NCBI RefSeq assembly: GCF_003315135.1
Contig: NZ_QNRK01000001.1
Coordinates: 7,458 to 71,457, forward strand
DNA length: 64,000 nucleotides
Direction of reading: 5' to 3'
Source: Roseiarcus fermentans
GTDB lineage: Bacteria; Pseudomonadota; Alphaproteobacteria; Rhizobiales; Beijerinckiaceae
This document shows, piece by piece, positions 56,178 through 64,000 of this stretch. The notes beneath the pieces were generated by a model. It did not search any database and was not told the DNA's origin. It worked only from the letters and a program-made list of their open reading frames with translations. Numbering within the stretch: position 1 is the stretch's first letter; each line of letters opens with the position of its first letter. The position numbers were made by a program, and so were the translations under genes.

Positions 56178-57314
56178 TCAGCTCCGGCGGCGCTTGGTGA
56201 AGGACGCCTGCGCCAGCGTCCGTCCGGTTTCCTTGTCGAACAGGTAGAGATGGTCCGGCGCGAAACGGACATGGATCGGATCGCGGACCGGCGTCGGGAA
56301 GGTCGCGGCCCTGTCGGCGGCGATTCGCGCCTGAACGAAGCGCCCCGAGACATCGACGGTGAACAGGTCCTCGGCGCCCAGCGGCTCGATCGCATAGAGT
56401 TTGCCGGGGATCGTGTCCGCCGCCGCCGCGATCGCCACATCGACATGTTCGGGCCGCACGCCGAGCGCCAGGTCGCGGCCTATGTTGGCGCGCACGACCG
56501 TTTCGTCGATCCAGCCCGGCGGCGCGGCGACGGCGACGCCCCGGCCCGCCAGGGTCACGACGCCATCCCGCAGCTCGAGCGTGACGTCGAGCGTATTGAG
56601 GTGGGGTTCGCCGACGAAACTCGCGACAAACAGGTTGACCGGGCGATCGAAGATCTCCTGCGGCGTCGCGAACTGCTGCACGACGCCGCCCTCCATGACC
56701 ATGATGCGGTCCGCCATCGACATGGCCTCGAGCTGGTCGTGCGACACGAATACGGTCGTCACCCCCAGCTGCTTCTGAAGATGGCGCAACTCCGCCCGCA
56801 TGTGCGCACGCAGCTTCGCGTCCAGATGCGAGATCGGCTCGTCCATCAGGAAGACGTCGGCGTCCCGGACGAGCATGCGGCCGATGGCCACCCGCTGCGA
56901 CTGTCCCGCCGACAACTGGCCCGGCATGCGCGTGAGCACGTCGTCGATCTGGAGGGTTCGTGCGACCTCGCGAACCCGCTTGCGAATCTCGGTTCCGGAG
57001 ACCCTCCTCACTCTGAGCGGGTAGGCGAGGTTCTCGAAGACCGACAGATGGCCGTAGAGGACGTTCTGCTGGAACACCATGCCGACGTTGCGGTGGCGAG
57101 GATGCAGATAGGTCACGTCCCGTCCGCCAATCGAGATCTGTCCGCCCGTCGGCATCAGCAGCCCGGACAGCATCCGCAGGGTCGTCGTCTTGCCGCAGCC
57201 CGACGGACCCAGGAAGAACACGAATTCCCCGTCGCCGATGGCGAAGTCGATCGCCTTCACCGCGTTCATCGCGCCGAATGTCTTTCCGAGCTTGTCGACT
57301 GAGACTGCGCCCAT
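56178..57314 (-). CDS. Sugar/polyol ABC transporter ATPase 2 (UgpC/GlpT-like)
   Basis: The 378-residue ATPase has Walker A GPSGCGKTT, a standard Q-loop (VFQQN), the signature altered to LSAGQSQR, Walker B with DEPISHLD, and a C-terminal TOBE-type domain. It pairs with the second ATPase gene at 60717, as in the glycerol transporter GlpSTPQV of rhizobia, which uses two ATPases. Confidence 0.9.
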   Translation of the reverse strand: MGAVSVDKLGKTFGAMNAVKAIDFAIGDGEFVFFLGPSGCGKTTTLRMLSGLLMPTGGQISIGGRDVTYLHPRHRNVGMVFQQNVLYGHLSVFENLAYPLRVRRVSGTEIRKRVREVARTLQIDDVLTRMPGQLSAGQSQRVAIGRMLVRDADVFLMDEPISHLDAKLRAHMRAELRHLQKQLGVTTVFVSHDQLEAMSMADRIMVMEGGVVQQFATPQEIFDRPVNLFVASFVGEPHLNTLDVTLELRDGVVTLAGRGVAVAAPPGWIDETVVRANIGRDLALGVRPEHVDVAIAAAADTIPGKLYAIEPLGAEDLFTVDVSGRFVQARIAADRAATFPTPVRDPIHVRFAPDHLYLFDKETGRTLAQASFTKRRRS

Positions 57315-57335
57315 GGTCGGGCCTCCCTTTTCCGC

Positions 57336-58196
57336 TCAGCGCACCATCCCCATGGACAGTCCGCGCACGAATTGCTTTTGAACAAACACGACGAACAGGA
57401 GGATCGGGCCGGCGATGATGACGGCGGCCGCGCCGAGCAGGTCGAAGGAGACTTCGGTCGAGACGGTGAAGGTGACGACGGAAGGCGGCAGCGTCCGGGT
57501 GTTCGTCCCGGTCAGGAAGAGCGCGAAGGCGTATTCGTTCCAGGACAGAATGAGGACGAAGATCGAGGCGGCGGTGATCGAGGGGCGCATCAGCGGCAGC
57601 ACGACCTTGCGAAAGGCGCCGAGCCAGGTGTCGCCGTCGACCAGCGCGACTTCCTCGAATTCTCGTGGAATGTCCTCGAAGTACCCCTTGAGCATCCAGA
57701 CCACGAAGGGGAGCTGCATGGCGGTGTAGAGAAAGATGATGCCGACGAACGTATCCAGTAGCCCGAACGTCTGAAAGATCATGAAGATCGGCAGGATCAC
57801 CGCCACCGCCGGCATCATCCGGTTGGTCAGGATCCAGAACGACACGTCCTCTTTGCCCGGGAACGAGAAGCGTGCCAGGGCGTAAGCGCAAAACGTGCCG
57901 ATCGTGACGGAGAAGAAGGTCGACGCGACGGCAATGATGATGCTGTGCGCCATGAAGGTCAGCATCCCGAACTGGCGGACGATGACGCCGAACGCGTTGA
58001 AGCTCGGCTTGAAGAATATCTCCGGCGGCATGACCTGCGTTTGCGTCTTGGTCATGAACGCCGTCATCACCACCCACAGCACGGGAATGACGGCGATCAT
58101 GAACACCGTGACCAGGATCATGTGGACCCACCAGTTGTTTTCGACCGGCGCGGACTTGGGCGAGACGATCACTCTCTTCGACTCGGTCATTGTCAT
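57336..58196 (-). CDS. Sugar/polyol ABC transporter permease (MalG-like)
   Basis: The 286-residue inner-membrane permease has six predicted helices and the EAA loop FEEVALVDGDTWLGAFRKV, which docks on the ATPase. Its ATG overlaps the stop of the other permease by four bases. The family imports sugars, glycerol or glycerol phosphate. Confidence 0.92.
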   Translation of the reverse strand: MTMTESKRVIVSPKSAPVENNWWVHMILVTVFMIAVIPVLWVVMTAFMTKTQTQVMPPEIFFKPSFNAFGVIVRQFGMLTFMAHSIIIAVASTFFSVTIGTFCAYALARFSFPGKEDVSFWILTNRMMPAVAVILPIFMIFQTFGLLDTFVGIIFLYTAMQLPFVVWMLKGYFEDIPREFEEVALVDGDTWLGAFRKVVLPLMRPSITAASIFVLILSWNEYAFALFLTGTNTRTLPPSVVTFTVSTEVSFDLLGAAAVIIAGPILLFVVFVQKQFVRGLSMGMVR

Positions 58197-59104
58197 CGCT
58201 CCAGGAGAGGGTCAGTCTTGGTGAAGATCTGAATGAAGACGAAGCTCATCACCAGGATGATCACGAACATGATCAGCGAAAGCGCCGCGGCGCGGGACGC
58301 GTCGAACGCGATGAAGCCGAGATTCGTCAACCAGACGTTGAAGGTCTGCGTCGCGTTGCCCGGGCCGCCCTGCGTCAGGATTGCGATCGTGTCATAGGTC
58401 CTGAAGGCGTCCATTGTTCGAATGATGAGCGCGATCAGAATGCTTTGCTTGAGAAGAGGCAGGGTGATCGTTCGAAAGACCCGGAAGCGACTGGCCCCGT
58501 CGATGTCCGCCGCTTCATAGGGCTCGTTCGGGAGCGAGGAGAGCCCGGCATGGAGGATCAGGAACATGAACGGCGTCCATTGCCAGACGTCGACGAAGAT
58601 CAGCGTCGCCAGCGCCGTCTGCGGCGAGGACAGAAACGGCACGGGGGGAAGGCCAAAAATCGCGGCCACTTGCGTGGTAAAATAGGTAACCAGGCCCGAA
58701 TGAGGATAAAGCAGGTATTTCCAGATCAATCCGACCACCACCGGCGGAATGACCATCGGAATCAAGATGCCGAGACGATAGACGGATTTGCCGACGATCG
58801 TTCGCTTGAACAGGAGCGCCAGTCCAAGTCCCGCCCAGAATTCTACGAAGACCGCCGAAATCGTGAATGTCGCGGTAATCTTTAGCGAATTGAGAAAGTC
58901 CGGATCGGTAACGAGGTCCTGATATTGCTGTAGACCCATGAACACACGCGGCAAATACGGCTTCGAGAGCACGATATTGGTGCTGGCGAGATAGAGCGAA
59001 TAGCCGAAGGGAAACAGGCCGACCGCCAGCAGGATCGCCAGCGTCGGCCCCATCAGAAGCCACGGAAAGAATGACCGATGCTGGATTCCGACAATTGTTT
59101 TCAT
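58193..59104 (-). CDS. Sugar/polyol ABC transporter permease (MalF/UgpA-like)
   Basis: The 303-residue inner-membrane permease has about six helices and an EAA loop YEAADIDGASRFRVFRTI. ATG 59104 is chosen over the TTG at 59116. It forms the membrane channel with the permease encoded just downstream. Confidence 0.92.
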   Translation of the reverse strand: MKTIVGIQHRSFFPWLLMGPTLAILLAVGLFPFGYSLYLASTNIVLSKPYLPRVFMGLQQYQDLVTDPDFLNSLKITATFTISAVFVEFWAGLGLALLFKRTIVGKSVYRLGILIPMVIPPVVVGLIWKYLLYPHSGLVTYFTTQVAAIFGLPPVPFLSSPQTALATLIFVDVWQWTPFMFLILHAGLSSLPNEPYEAADIDGASRFRVFRTITLPLLKQSILIALIIRTMDAFRTYDTIAILTQGGPGNATQTFNVWLTNLGFIAFDASRAAALSLIMFVIILVMSFVFIQIFTKTDPLLER

Positions 59105-59240
59105 GGTCGGGCGCAATGCTGTGAGAGGATCCGCGCGAGACGACCCGGCGACGCCGGGGAGGAGACGGCCGCCGTCGAAGTCGCCTCGGCGCGGAACGGG
59201 TCCAGGGGCGAGGACCGCCGCGTGGAGTTTCTGATTTTCC

Positions 59241-60665
59241 TTAGGTCCAGTCGGCCGGCGCTCGGTCGTAGTAGCTCAGATCGCGCCAGTTCTGTTTCGG
59301 GTTCTTGGCCCCTTTGGCATAGTATCCACCCTTCTTCAGAAGCTTGGTGAAGCTTTTCTCCATCGCCTCCAACGCCTGTTCCGGCGTCATTTCGTTGAGC
59401 CAGGCCTTGTTGCCGTAGAGACCCAGGATTTCATTGGAGAATTCGCCCCACTCGGGAATCCGGATACGTTCGTCCGGGTCGGCGAACTTGAGCATCAAGG
59501 GATAGAGGTCCGCGTTCCATTTCATCGCGGCCTGGATGTCCTTGTTCTGATATTGAGAATGACGCACGAGCCCGCCGCCCTTGAGGCCGGATTGCTCCAT
59601 CGCCTTTCGACCCGTCGCCCATTGGATGAACGTCCAGGCGGCTTCCTTCTGCCTGGAATCGGTCGAGATCGAGAGGCCCCAGGAGCCGAAGAACGGGTCC
59701 AGGCGGCCGTAGGGACCGATCGGGTGGTGCAGATAGGCGCTCCTGCCCTTGATCGGCATGCCGTCGGCTTCGAACGCGTCGGCGATGAAGCTCGTGTAAT
59801 GGATGCCGCCGGCGGCTTTGCTCTGCTGATAGGTCGAAACGACTTCTCCGTAGCCGAAGTTTCCGTCGTTCCTGGGCGTGAATTCGCGCAGCGAGAGATA
59901 CCACTTGAGCGCAGCGAGATTCTCCGGACTGGCGATCGTCACGTTCCAGTCGCGGTCGACGAATTCATTGCCGATGGTTTCCGGCCGTTGCCAGGCGTAC
60001 AGCAGTGGCGTCAAGGTCCAGCCCCAGAACCATTTTTGCGGTTGGGTTACATAACCCGCCACGCCTTTGTCCGGATCGTGCAGGGCCTTGATGGCGTCGT
60101 ACATCGCCGTATGAGTCCATTTGCCGTCGAACCGCTCGGGAACGGCAATGCCCTTGGCTTGCATCCAGTCCTTGCGGAACTCGACCCCGACGCTTCCGGC
60201 GTCGAACGGAATGTTGTACAATGTGTCGTTGTAGACGCCGGTCCCGGAATAGATTCTCGGCACAAAGTCGTTGACGTCAAAATCTTCCGTCGTCAGGTCC
60301 TTGTTCTTTACGTATTTTGCGACCGGCTCGAGATATCCGGCGGAGGCATATTCGGCGAGCCACATCACGTCCGTCGTGAACAGATCGAAGCGACCGGTCT
60401 TCTTGCTCATTTCAAGAAGCGTCTTTTCCCGGGTCTGGTCGAAAGGCGCGAACTCGATATTGACCTTGATGCCGTACTCCTTTGTGAATTCTGGAATCTG
60501 GTCCCAGAGGTGGTTGTGGTGGGCGAACTGGACGGCGAGCATGTTCACGGTCGCTCCCTCCAGCTTCGCCTGCGCCGCGGACTTGGCGCGCGCGATATAC
60601 GGCGCCGCGATCACGGCGGACGACAGAAGCATCGTCGCTTGTCGACGGGTGAATTTGACTGGCAT
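59241..60665 (-). CDS. Extracellular solute-binding protein, family 1
   Basis: The 474-residue periplasmic binding protein has an N-terminal Tat-type signal (FTRRQATMLLSS). The mature part resembles sugar- and glycerol-binding proteins of the family 1 type, with VNIEFAPFDQTREK and FDLFTTDVMWLAEYA. It serves the importer made by the surrounding genes. Confidence 0.9.
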   Translation of the reverse strand: MPVKFTRRQATMLLSSAVIAAPYIARAKSAAQAKLEGATVNMLAVQFAHHNHLWDQIPEFTKEYGIKVNIEFAPFDQTREKTLLEMSKKTGRFDLFTTDVMWLAEYASAGYLEPVAKYVKNKDLTTEDFDVNDFVPRIYSGTGVYNDTLYNIPFDAGSVGVEFRKDWMQAKGIAVPERFDGKWTHTAMYDAIKALHDPDKGVAGYVTQPQKWFWGWTLTPLLYAWQRPETIGNEFVDRDWNVTIASPENLAALKWYLSLREFTPRNDGNFGYGEVVSTYQQSKAAGGIHYTSFIADAFEADGMPIKGRSAYLHHPIGPYGRLDPFFGSWGLSISTDSRQKEAAWTFIQWATGRKAMEQSGLKGGGLVRHSQYQNKDIQAAMKWNADLYPLMLKFADPDERIRIPEWGEFSNEILGLYGNKAWLNEMTPEQALEAMEKSFTKLLKKGGYYAKGAKNPKQNWRDLSYYDRAPADWT

Positions 60666-60716
60666 CGCGTTTTCTCCCTCACAGATCGTCTTTGGGTGTT
60701 TTTACCGACGCCCCGA

Positions 60717-61892
60717 TCAGGCGCCGAGAACCGCCAGTCGTCCGCTTTCGCGCGACAGACTGGGATGAATCGCGGCGCGTCCGGATTCGCGGTCGAACAG
60801 GTGGAGCCGGCGGGTATCGACCCTGATGCGCACGGGGTCGTTGATCCTGAAGGCCCTGTTGGGCAGGGCGTCCTGATTCGCCTGCACGCGGATGACGGTT
60901 TGACCGACAGAGACGTCGAACACGGTCGCCGAACCGAGCGTTTCGACGGCGTAGATCGTTCCGCCGATCCCGCTTTCCCTCTCGTCCCCGTCCTCGGCGC
61001 CGTTCCCGGCGATGGCGAGATGTTGCGGCCTCAAACCGATCTCGAAGGCTTTCGGCGTCCGGGCCACGGCGGAGAGGGCCGCCGCGTGTTCGGCGCAGAG
61101 CGGCAGAGAGAAACCGTCTCCCGCCGCAGCGATCTTGCCGCCGTCCGCACGCACCTCGCACGCGAGGAAATTCATCGCCGGCTCGCCGACGAACCCCGCG
61201 ACGAAGCGATTGGCGGGCCGCTGGAAGATCTCGCGCGGCGCGCCGATCTGTTGAATCGCCCCGTGATCGACGACGATGATCCGGTCGGCCATGGTCATCG
61301 CTTCGAGTTGATCGTGGGACACGTAGAGAATGGTGGCGGCGAATTCGCTTTGGAGTTTCTTGAATTCGAGCCGCATGTGAGAGCGCAGCTTGGCGTCGAG
61401 ATGCGAAATCGGCTCATCCATCAGGTAGAGGCCGGCGTCGCGCACGAGCATGCGTCCGATCGCCACGCGCTGCTGCTGACCGCCCGAAAGTTGACGAGGC
61501 GCGCGATCGAGGAGTTCCCCGATGCGAAGAATCTCCGCCACGCGCTTCACCCGCGCGTCCAACTCGGCGCCCGGCGTCCGTCTCAATCGGAGCGGATAGG
61601 CCATGTTCTCGTAGGCGCTCAGATGCGGGTAGAGCGAATTCCGGTCGTAGACCATCGCCACGTTGCGGTCGCGCGGCGCGGCCCAGGTCATGTCGCGGCC
61701 GTCGATCAGGACGCGGCCGTCGGAGGGTTGTTCGAGACCCGCGATCATCCTCAAGGTGGTGGTCTTCCCCGCGCCCGAAGGGCCGAGCAGGAAGACGAAC
61801 TCGCGATCGGCGACGGCGAAGCTGAGGCCGTCGACGGCGCGGACCGACGCGCCGAAGATCTTGGTGACTGCATCGACCTCGAGACGCGCCAT
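60717..61892 (-). CDS. Sugar/polyol ABC transporter ATPase 1 (GlpS-like)
   Basis: The 391-residue ATPase has Walker A GPSGAGKTT, an intact LSGGQQQR signature and DEPISHLD. The Q-loop reads VYDRNSLYPH, so the usual glutamine is an aspartate. It is the first gene of the minus-strand transporter operon. ATG 61892 is picked because the homology begins there. It differs clearly from the other ATPase, so the two probably form a heterodimer. Confidence 0.9.
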   Translation of the reverse strand: MARLEVDAVTKIFGASVRAVDGLSFAVADREFVFLLGPSGAGKTTTLRMIAGLEQPSDGRVLIDGRDMTWAAPRDRNVAMVYDRNSLYPHLSAYENMAYPLRLRRTPGAELDARVKRVAEILRIGELLDRAPRQLSGGQQQRVAIGRMLVRDAGLYLMDEPISHLDAKLRSHMRLEFKKLQSEFAATILYVSHDQLEAMTMADRIIVVDHGAIQQIGAPREIFQRPANRFVAGFVGEPAMNFLACEVRADGGKIAAAGDGFSLPLCAEHAAALSAVARTPKAFEIGLRPQHLAIAGNGAEDGDERESGIGGTIYAVETLGSATVFDVSVGQTVIRVQANQDALPNRAFRINDPVRIRVDTRRLHLFDRESGRAAIHPSLSRESGRLAVLGA

Positions 61893-61984
61893 GACCCTTG
61901 ATCCTCCTAAGGCCCGGGATGGCCCGCGGTTCCCGCCCGCCGCTGGTTTTCGAATTTGGTTTCGTCGGCGAAGGGACCGTAGAA

Positions 61985-62030
61985 ACAAATTTTTTTCTTG
62001 TCAAGAGAGAGAGAATTGATTTTTATTGGA
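61985..62030. promoter_or_regulatory. Divergent promoter region of ABC operon and SDR
   Basis: An AT-rich stretch carries TTGTCA (61998-62003), a 17-base spacer and TTTTAT (62021-62026) for the SDR. On the other strand there is a perfect TTGACA (62004 down to 61999). The palindrome CTTG-T-CAAG (61997-62005) overlaps both -35 boxes and is a good candidate operator. Confidence 0.55.
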
Positions 62031-62066
62031 GCGCTCCGGGCCTGGACCCGTGCGGGAGGATGAGAC

Positions 62067-62855
62067 ATGGATCTCGAGTTGAACGGAAAGCGCGCCCTGG
62101 TCAGCGCGTCGTCGGGCGGAATCGGCGAGGCGATCGCGGCCTCCCTGGCCCGGGAAGGCGCCGTGGCGATCGTCAACGGCAGAAATGCGCAAGGCGTCGA
62201 CCAGGCGATCGCGCGAATTCGGACGCGCGTTCCGGCTGCGCGCCTCGAGCCGCTCGTCGCCGATCTTTCAGAAGAGTCCGGCTGCGACGCCGCCATCCGG
62301 GCGTTTCCGGCGGTCGACGTTCTGGTCAACAACCTCGGAATCTACGAGCCGAGCGATTTCTTCGCCACGACCGACGCCCAGTGGCGCCGGCTGTTCGAGG
62401 TCAACGTGATGAGCGGCGTTCGTCTGTCGCGGCGCCATCTCAAAGGCATGATCGACCGCAACGACGGACGCGTGGTGTTCGTGGCGAGCGAGTCCGGCGT
62501 CAACCCGGCGCCGGAAATGGCGCACTATTCGGCGACCAAGACGATGCAGATGAGCGTGTCGCGCAATCTGGCCGAGCTGACCCGGGGCACGAACGTCACC
62601 GTCAACGTCGTCCTGCCGGGACCGACCAACACCGAAGGCGTGGGCGCTTTCATCGCCAATCTCTATCCCGACCTGCCGCGCGCCGAGGCGCACCGCAAGT
62701 TCATGCGCGAGAACCGTCCGACCTCGCTGATCCAGCGCCTGTCCGAACCCGACGAGATCGCTGATTTCGTCGCCTTTCTGGCGAGCCGCCGCGCCGGCGC
62801 AATCAACGGCGCGGCGTTGAGGGTCGACGGCGGGATGATTCGCTCCGTCTTCTGA
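62067..62855 (+). CDS. SDR family oxidoreductase
   Basis: The 262-residue short-chain dehydrogenase has the cofactor motif [12 protein letters not shown] and active site YSATK. The C-terminus ends [11 protein letters not shown]. It is divergent from the polyol transporter and probably oxidises its substrate. The partial gene at the window end encodes a similar C-terminus. Confidence 0.9.
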   Translation: MDLELNGKRALVSASSGGIGEAIAASLAREGAVAIVNGRNAQGVDQAIARIRTRVPAARLEPLVADLSEESGCDAAIRAFPAVDVLVNNLGIYEPSDFFATTDAQWRRLFEVNVMSGVRLSRRHLKGMIDRNDGRVVFVASESGVNPAPEMAHYSATKTMQMSVSRNLAELTRGTNVTVNVVLPGPTNTEGVGAFIANLYPDLPRAEAHRKFMRENRPTSLIQRLSEPDEIADFVAFLASRRAGAINGAALRVDGGMIRSVF

Positions 62856-62885
62856 CCCCGGCGGCCGGCGCCTCGGGGCCCGCAG

Positions 62886-63764
62886 CTACCAGGGGCGAGC
62901 GGCATGGGCCGCCGCGGCGAGTTCCGCCCGCATGAAGGCGAGCGCTTCGCGCGCGGTCGCCTCCGCATCGCTCCACTGACAACGCCACAGCGCGATCGCG
63001 CCGGCGAGGCCGGGGCCCAGTCGCGCGTTCGAGAAACTCTCCACCGTGACGCCGCCCGTGTAGCCGGCGCGCGCGAGGGCGCCGAAAAAGGCCTTGAAGT
63101 CGAACCCACCGGCCCCCAGCGTCCCGCGCGTATTGTCGGCGACGTGCGCATAGCCGAGGAGATCCGCGTTCCGGGCGATCGCGCCCGCGATGTCGGTTTC
63201 CTCGATGTTCATATGGAAGGTGTCCATGTGAACAAAGAGGTTCCTGGCGCCGATCGAGCGAATGAGCGCCCCCGCTTCGTCGAGCGTGTTGACGAGATAC
63301 GATTCGTAGCGGTTGACGGCTTCGAGGCCGAGTTTCAGACCCTTGCCGCCGGCATAGCCGTCGAGTCGGGCGAGGGCGGATCGGACCTGGTTCTTCTGCG
63401 CCTCGCTCGGCGGCGCCGAATAGCGATTGAACGCGGCGTAGGCGATTCCGCTGACGCACGGCGCGCCGATCTCCTCGGCGATGTCGAGACACCGCCGGAC
63501 CGTCGCCTCGCCTCGCCTCGCGACCGCCGGATCCAGGCTCGAAATGTCGGAATCGACCCCGAGCGCCATTCCGAGCGCGATGGCGATCCCCGCGTCCCTT
63601 GCGAGCCGCCTGGTCATGGCGACGTCGATCGTCGCCGGATCGAAGATCAGGACTTCGATCGCGTCGAAGCCGACCCGCGCCGCGCAGTCGATCGCCGCCT
63701 TGGCCGACGCGGCCGTCCAGGCGTCGGTGAAGAGGAGGCTGTGAACGCCGAGCGTGTTGGTCAT
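62886..63764 (-). CDS. Sugar phosphate isomerase/epimerase (TIM barrel, tagatose-3-epimerase-like)
   Basis: The 292-residue TIM-barrel enzyme is of the AP endonuclease 2-like family. Metal ligands are seen in LGLEAVN (glutamate), HMDTFHMNIEE (aspartate and histidine), HVADN and VTVESF (glutamate). The layout matches D-tagatose or D-psicose 3-epimerases. It lies 26 bases downstream of the truncated SDR gene on the same strand, so the two may be one transcript. Confidence 0.88.
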   Translation of the reverse strand: MTNTLGVHSLLFTDAWTAASAKAAIDCAARVGFDAIEVLIFDPATIDVAMTRRLARDAGIAIALGMALGVDSDISSLDPAVARRGEATVRRCLDIAEEIGAPCVSGIAYAAFNRYSAPPSEAQKNQVRSALARLDGYAGGKGLKLGLEAVNRYESYLVNTLDEAGALIRSIGARNLFVHMDTFHMNIEETDIAGAIARNADLLGYAHVADNTRGTLGAGGFDFKAFFGALARAGYTGGVTVESFSNARLGPGLAGAIALWRCQWSDAEATAREALAFMRAELAAAAHAARPW

Positions 63765-63790
63765 GGCGCGAATCCTCTCCCATCAGGGCC

Positions 63791-64000
63791 CTAGAAGGCG
63801 GAGCGAATGACGCCGCCCTCGCAGCGCTGGGCGGCGCCGTTCATCGCCGGATTGGCGGCGAGCGCGACGACGGCGCGGCCGTGGACGGCTGGATCGATGA
63901 GACATTGAATCAGCGACGACGGTTCGTTGTCGCGGAAGTAGCCGGCGACGACCTGTTCGGTCGTCCTTCCCGACTGCGCGGCCATCCCGGCCATGTAGTT
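63791..64000 (-). CDS. SDR family oxidoreductase, C-terminal part (truncated by window)
   Basis: The frame is open to the window edge. It ends with NPAMNGAAQRCEGGVIRSAF, which parallels the C-terminus of the SDR at 62067, and with SSLIQCLIDPA, which matches that protein's [11 protein letters not shown]. Only about 70 residues are inside the window, so the active site is not seen. The usual [10 protein letters not shown] is NGAAQRCEGG. Confidence 0.7.
   Translation of the reverse strand, partial: NYMAGMAAQSGRTTEQVVAGYFRDNEPSSLIQCLIDPAVHGRAVVALAANPAMNGAAQRCEGGVIRSAF

Noticed and set aside
56178-61892. Naming the importer as the glycerol transporter GlpSTPQV
   Set aside because: The two-ATPase plan fits, but gene order differs and no glycerol kinase or dehydrogenase is nearby.

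Overview
The window is high-GC DNA of an alphaproteobacterium, most likely of the order Hyphomicrobiales (Rhizobiales). This rests on the gene neighbourhoods rpsO-pnp and lpoA/rsmI-yraN-gshB, an intergenic palindromic repeat of rhizobial style, several FCD-type and polyol-type sugar transport loci, and dense long antisense open frames typical of GC-rich genomes. The genus cannot be named from the sequence alone.

Region 1 (about 104-4093) is a compact, visibly lower-GC defence island. It encodes a CBASS anti-phage system of the type II-short form: a CD-NTase, an E2-like conjugating enzyme without E1 or deubiquitinase, and a patatin phospholipase effector. A divergent HTH repressor and ImmA/IrrE metallopeptidase pair resembles the CapH/CapP control module. 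The island is flanked by a 102-bp perfect direct repeat taken from the 3' end of an adjacent degenerate GGDEF-EAL gene, so it looks like a discrete inserted unit.

Region 2 (4057-37554) is mostly core chromosome. It holds thrC with an M16 peptidase, a GNAT and the GGDEF-EAL protein in one overlapping operon; cfa-like; pnp and rpsO; proX-like; a thioredoxin co-chaperone; ypfJ-like; PepSY plus an OmpR-type regulator; vapBC with a palindromic operator; an IlvD/Edd dehydratase; yebC; lpoA-like; rsmI; yraN; gshB; glnD; grpE and alkB-like. Between rsmI and yraN lies a tandem duplication of about 1.15 kb carrying an MNT/HEPN toxin-antitoxin pair. The first HEPN copy is frameshifted and a 16-codon scrap of yraN marks the duplication joint.

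Region 3 (37884-64000) is a catabolic region. Cluster A has a GntR regulator, a ribose-type ABC importer, a hydroxyacid dehydrogenase, an LVIVD-repeat protein, a bicupin and an HpcH/HpaI aldolase. Cluster B has a ThDP enzyme, an internally deleted KDPG aldolase remnant, an SDR, two zinc alcohol dehydrogenases, an AroE-like dehydrogenase, a cupin phosphoglucose isomerase-like protein and a second hydroxyacid dehydrogenase. Cluster C is a polyol-type ABC importer with two different ATPases, divergent from an SDR, followed by a TIM-barrel sugar epimerase and a truncated SDR at the window edge. Together they suggest uptake and oxidation of uncommon sugars, sugar acids or polyols; the substrates are not determined.
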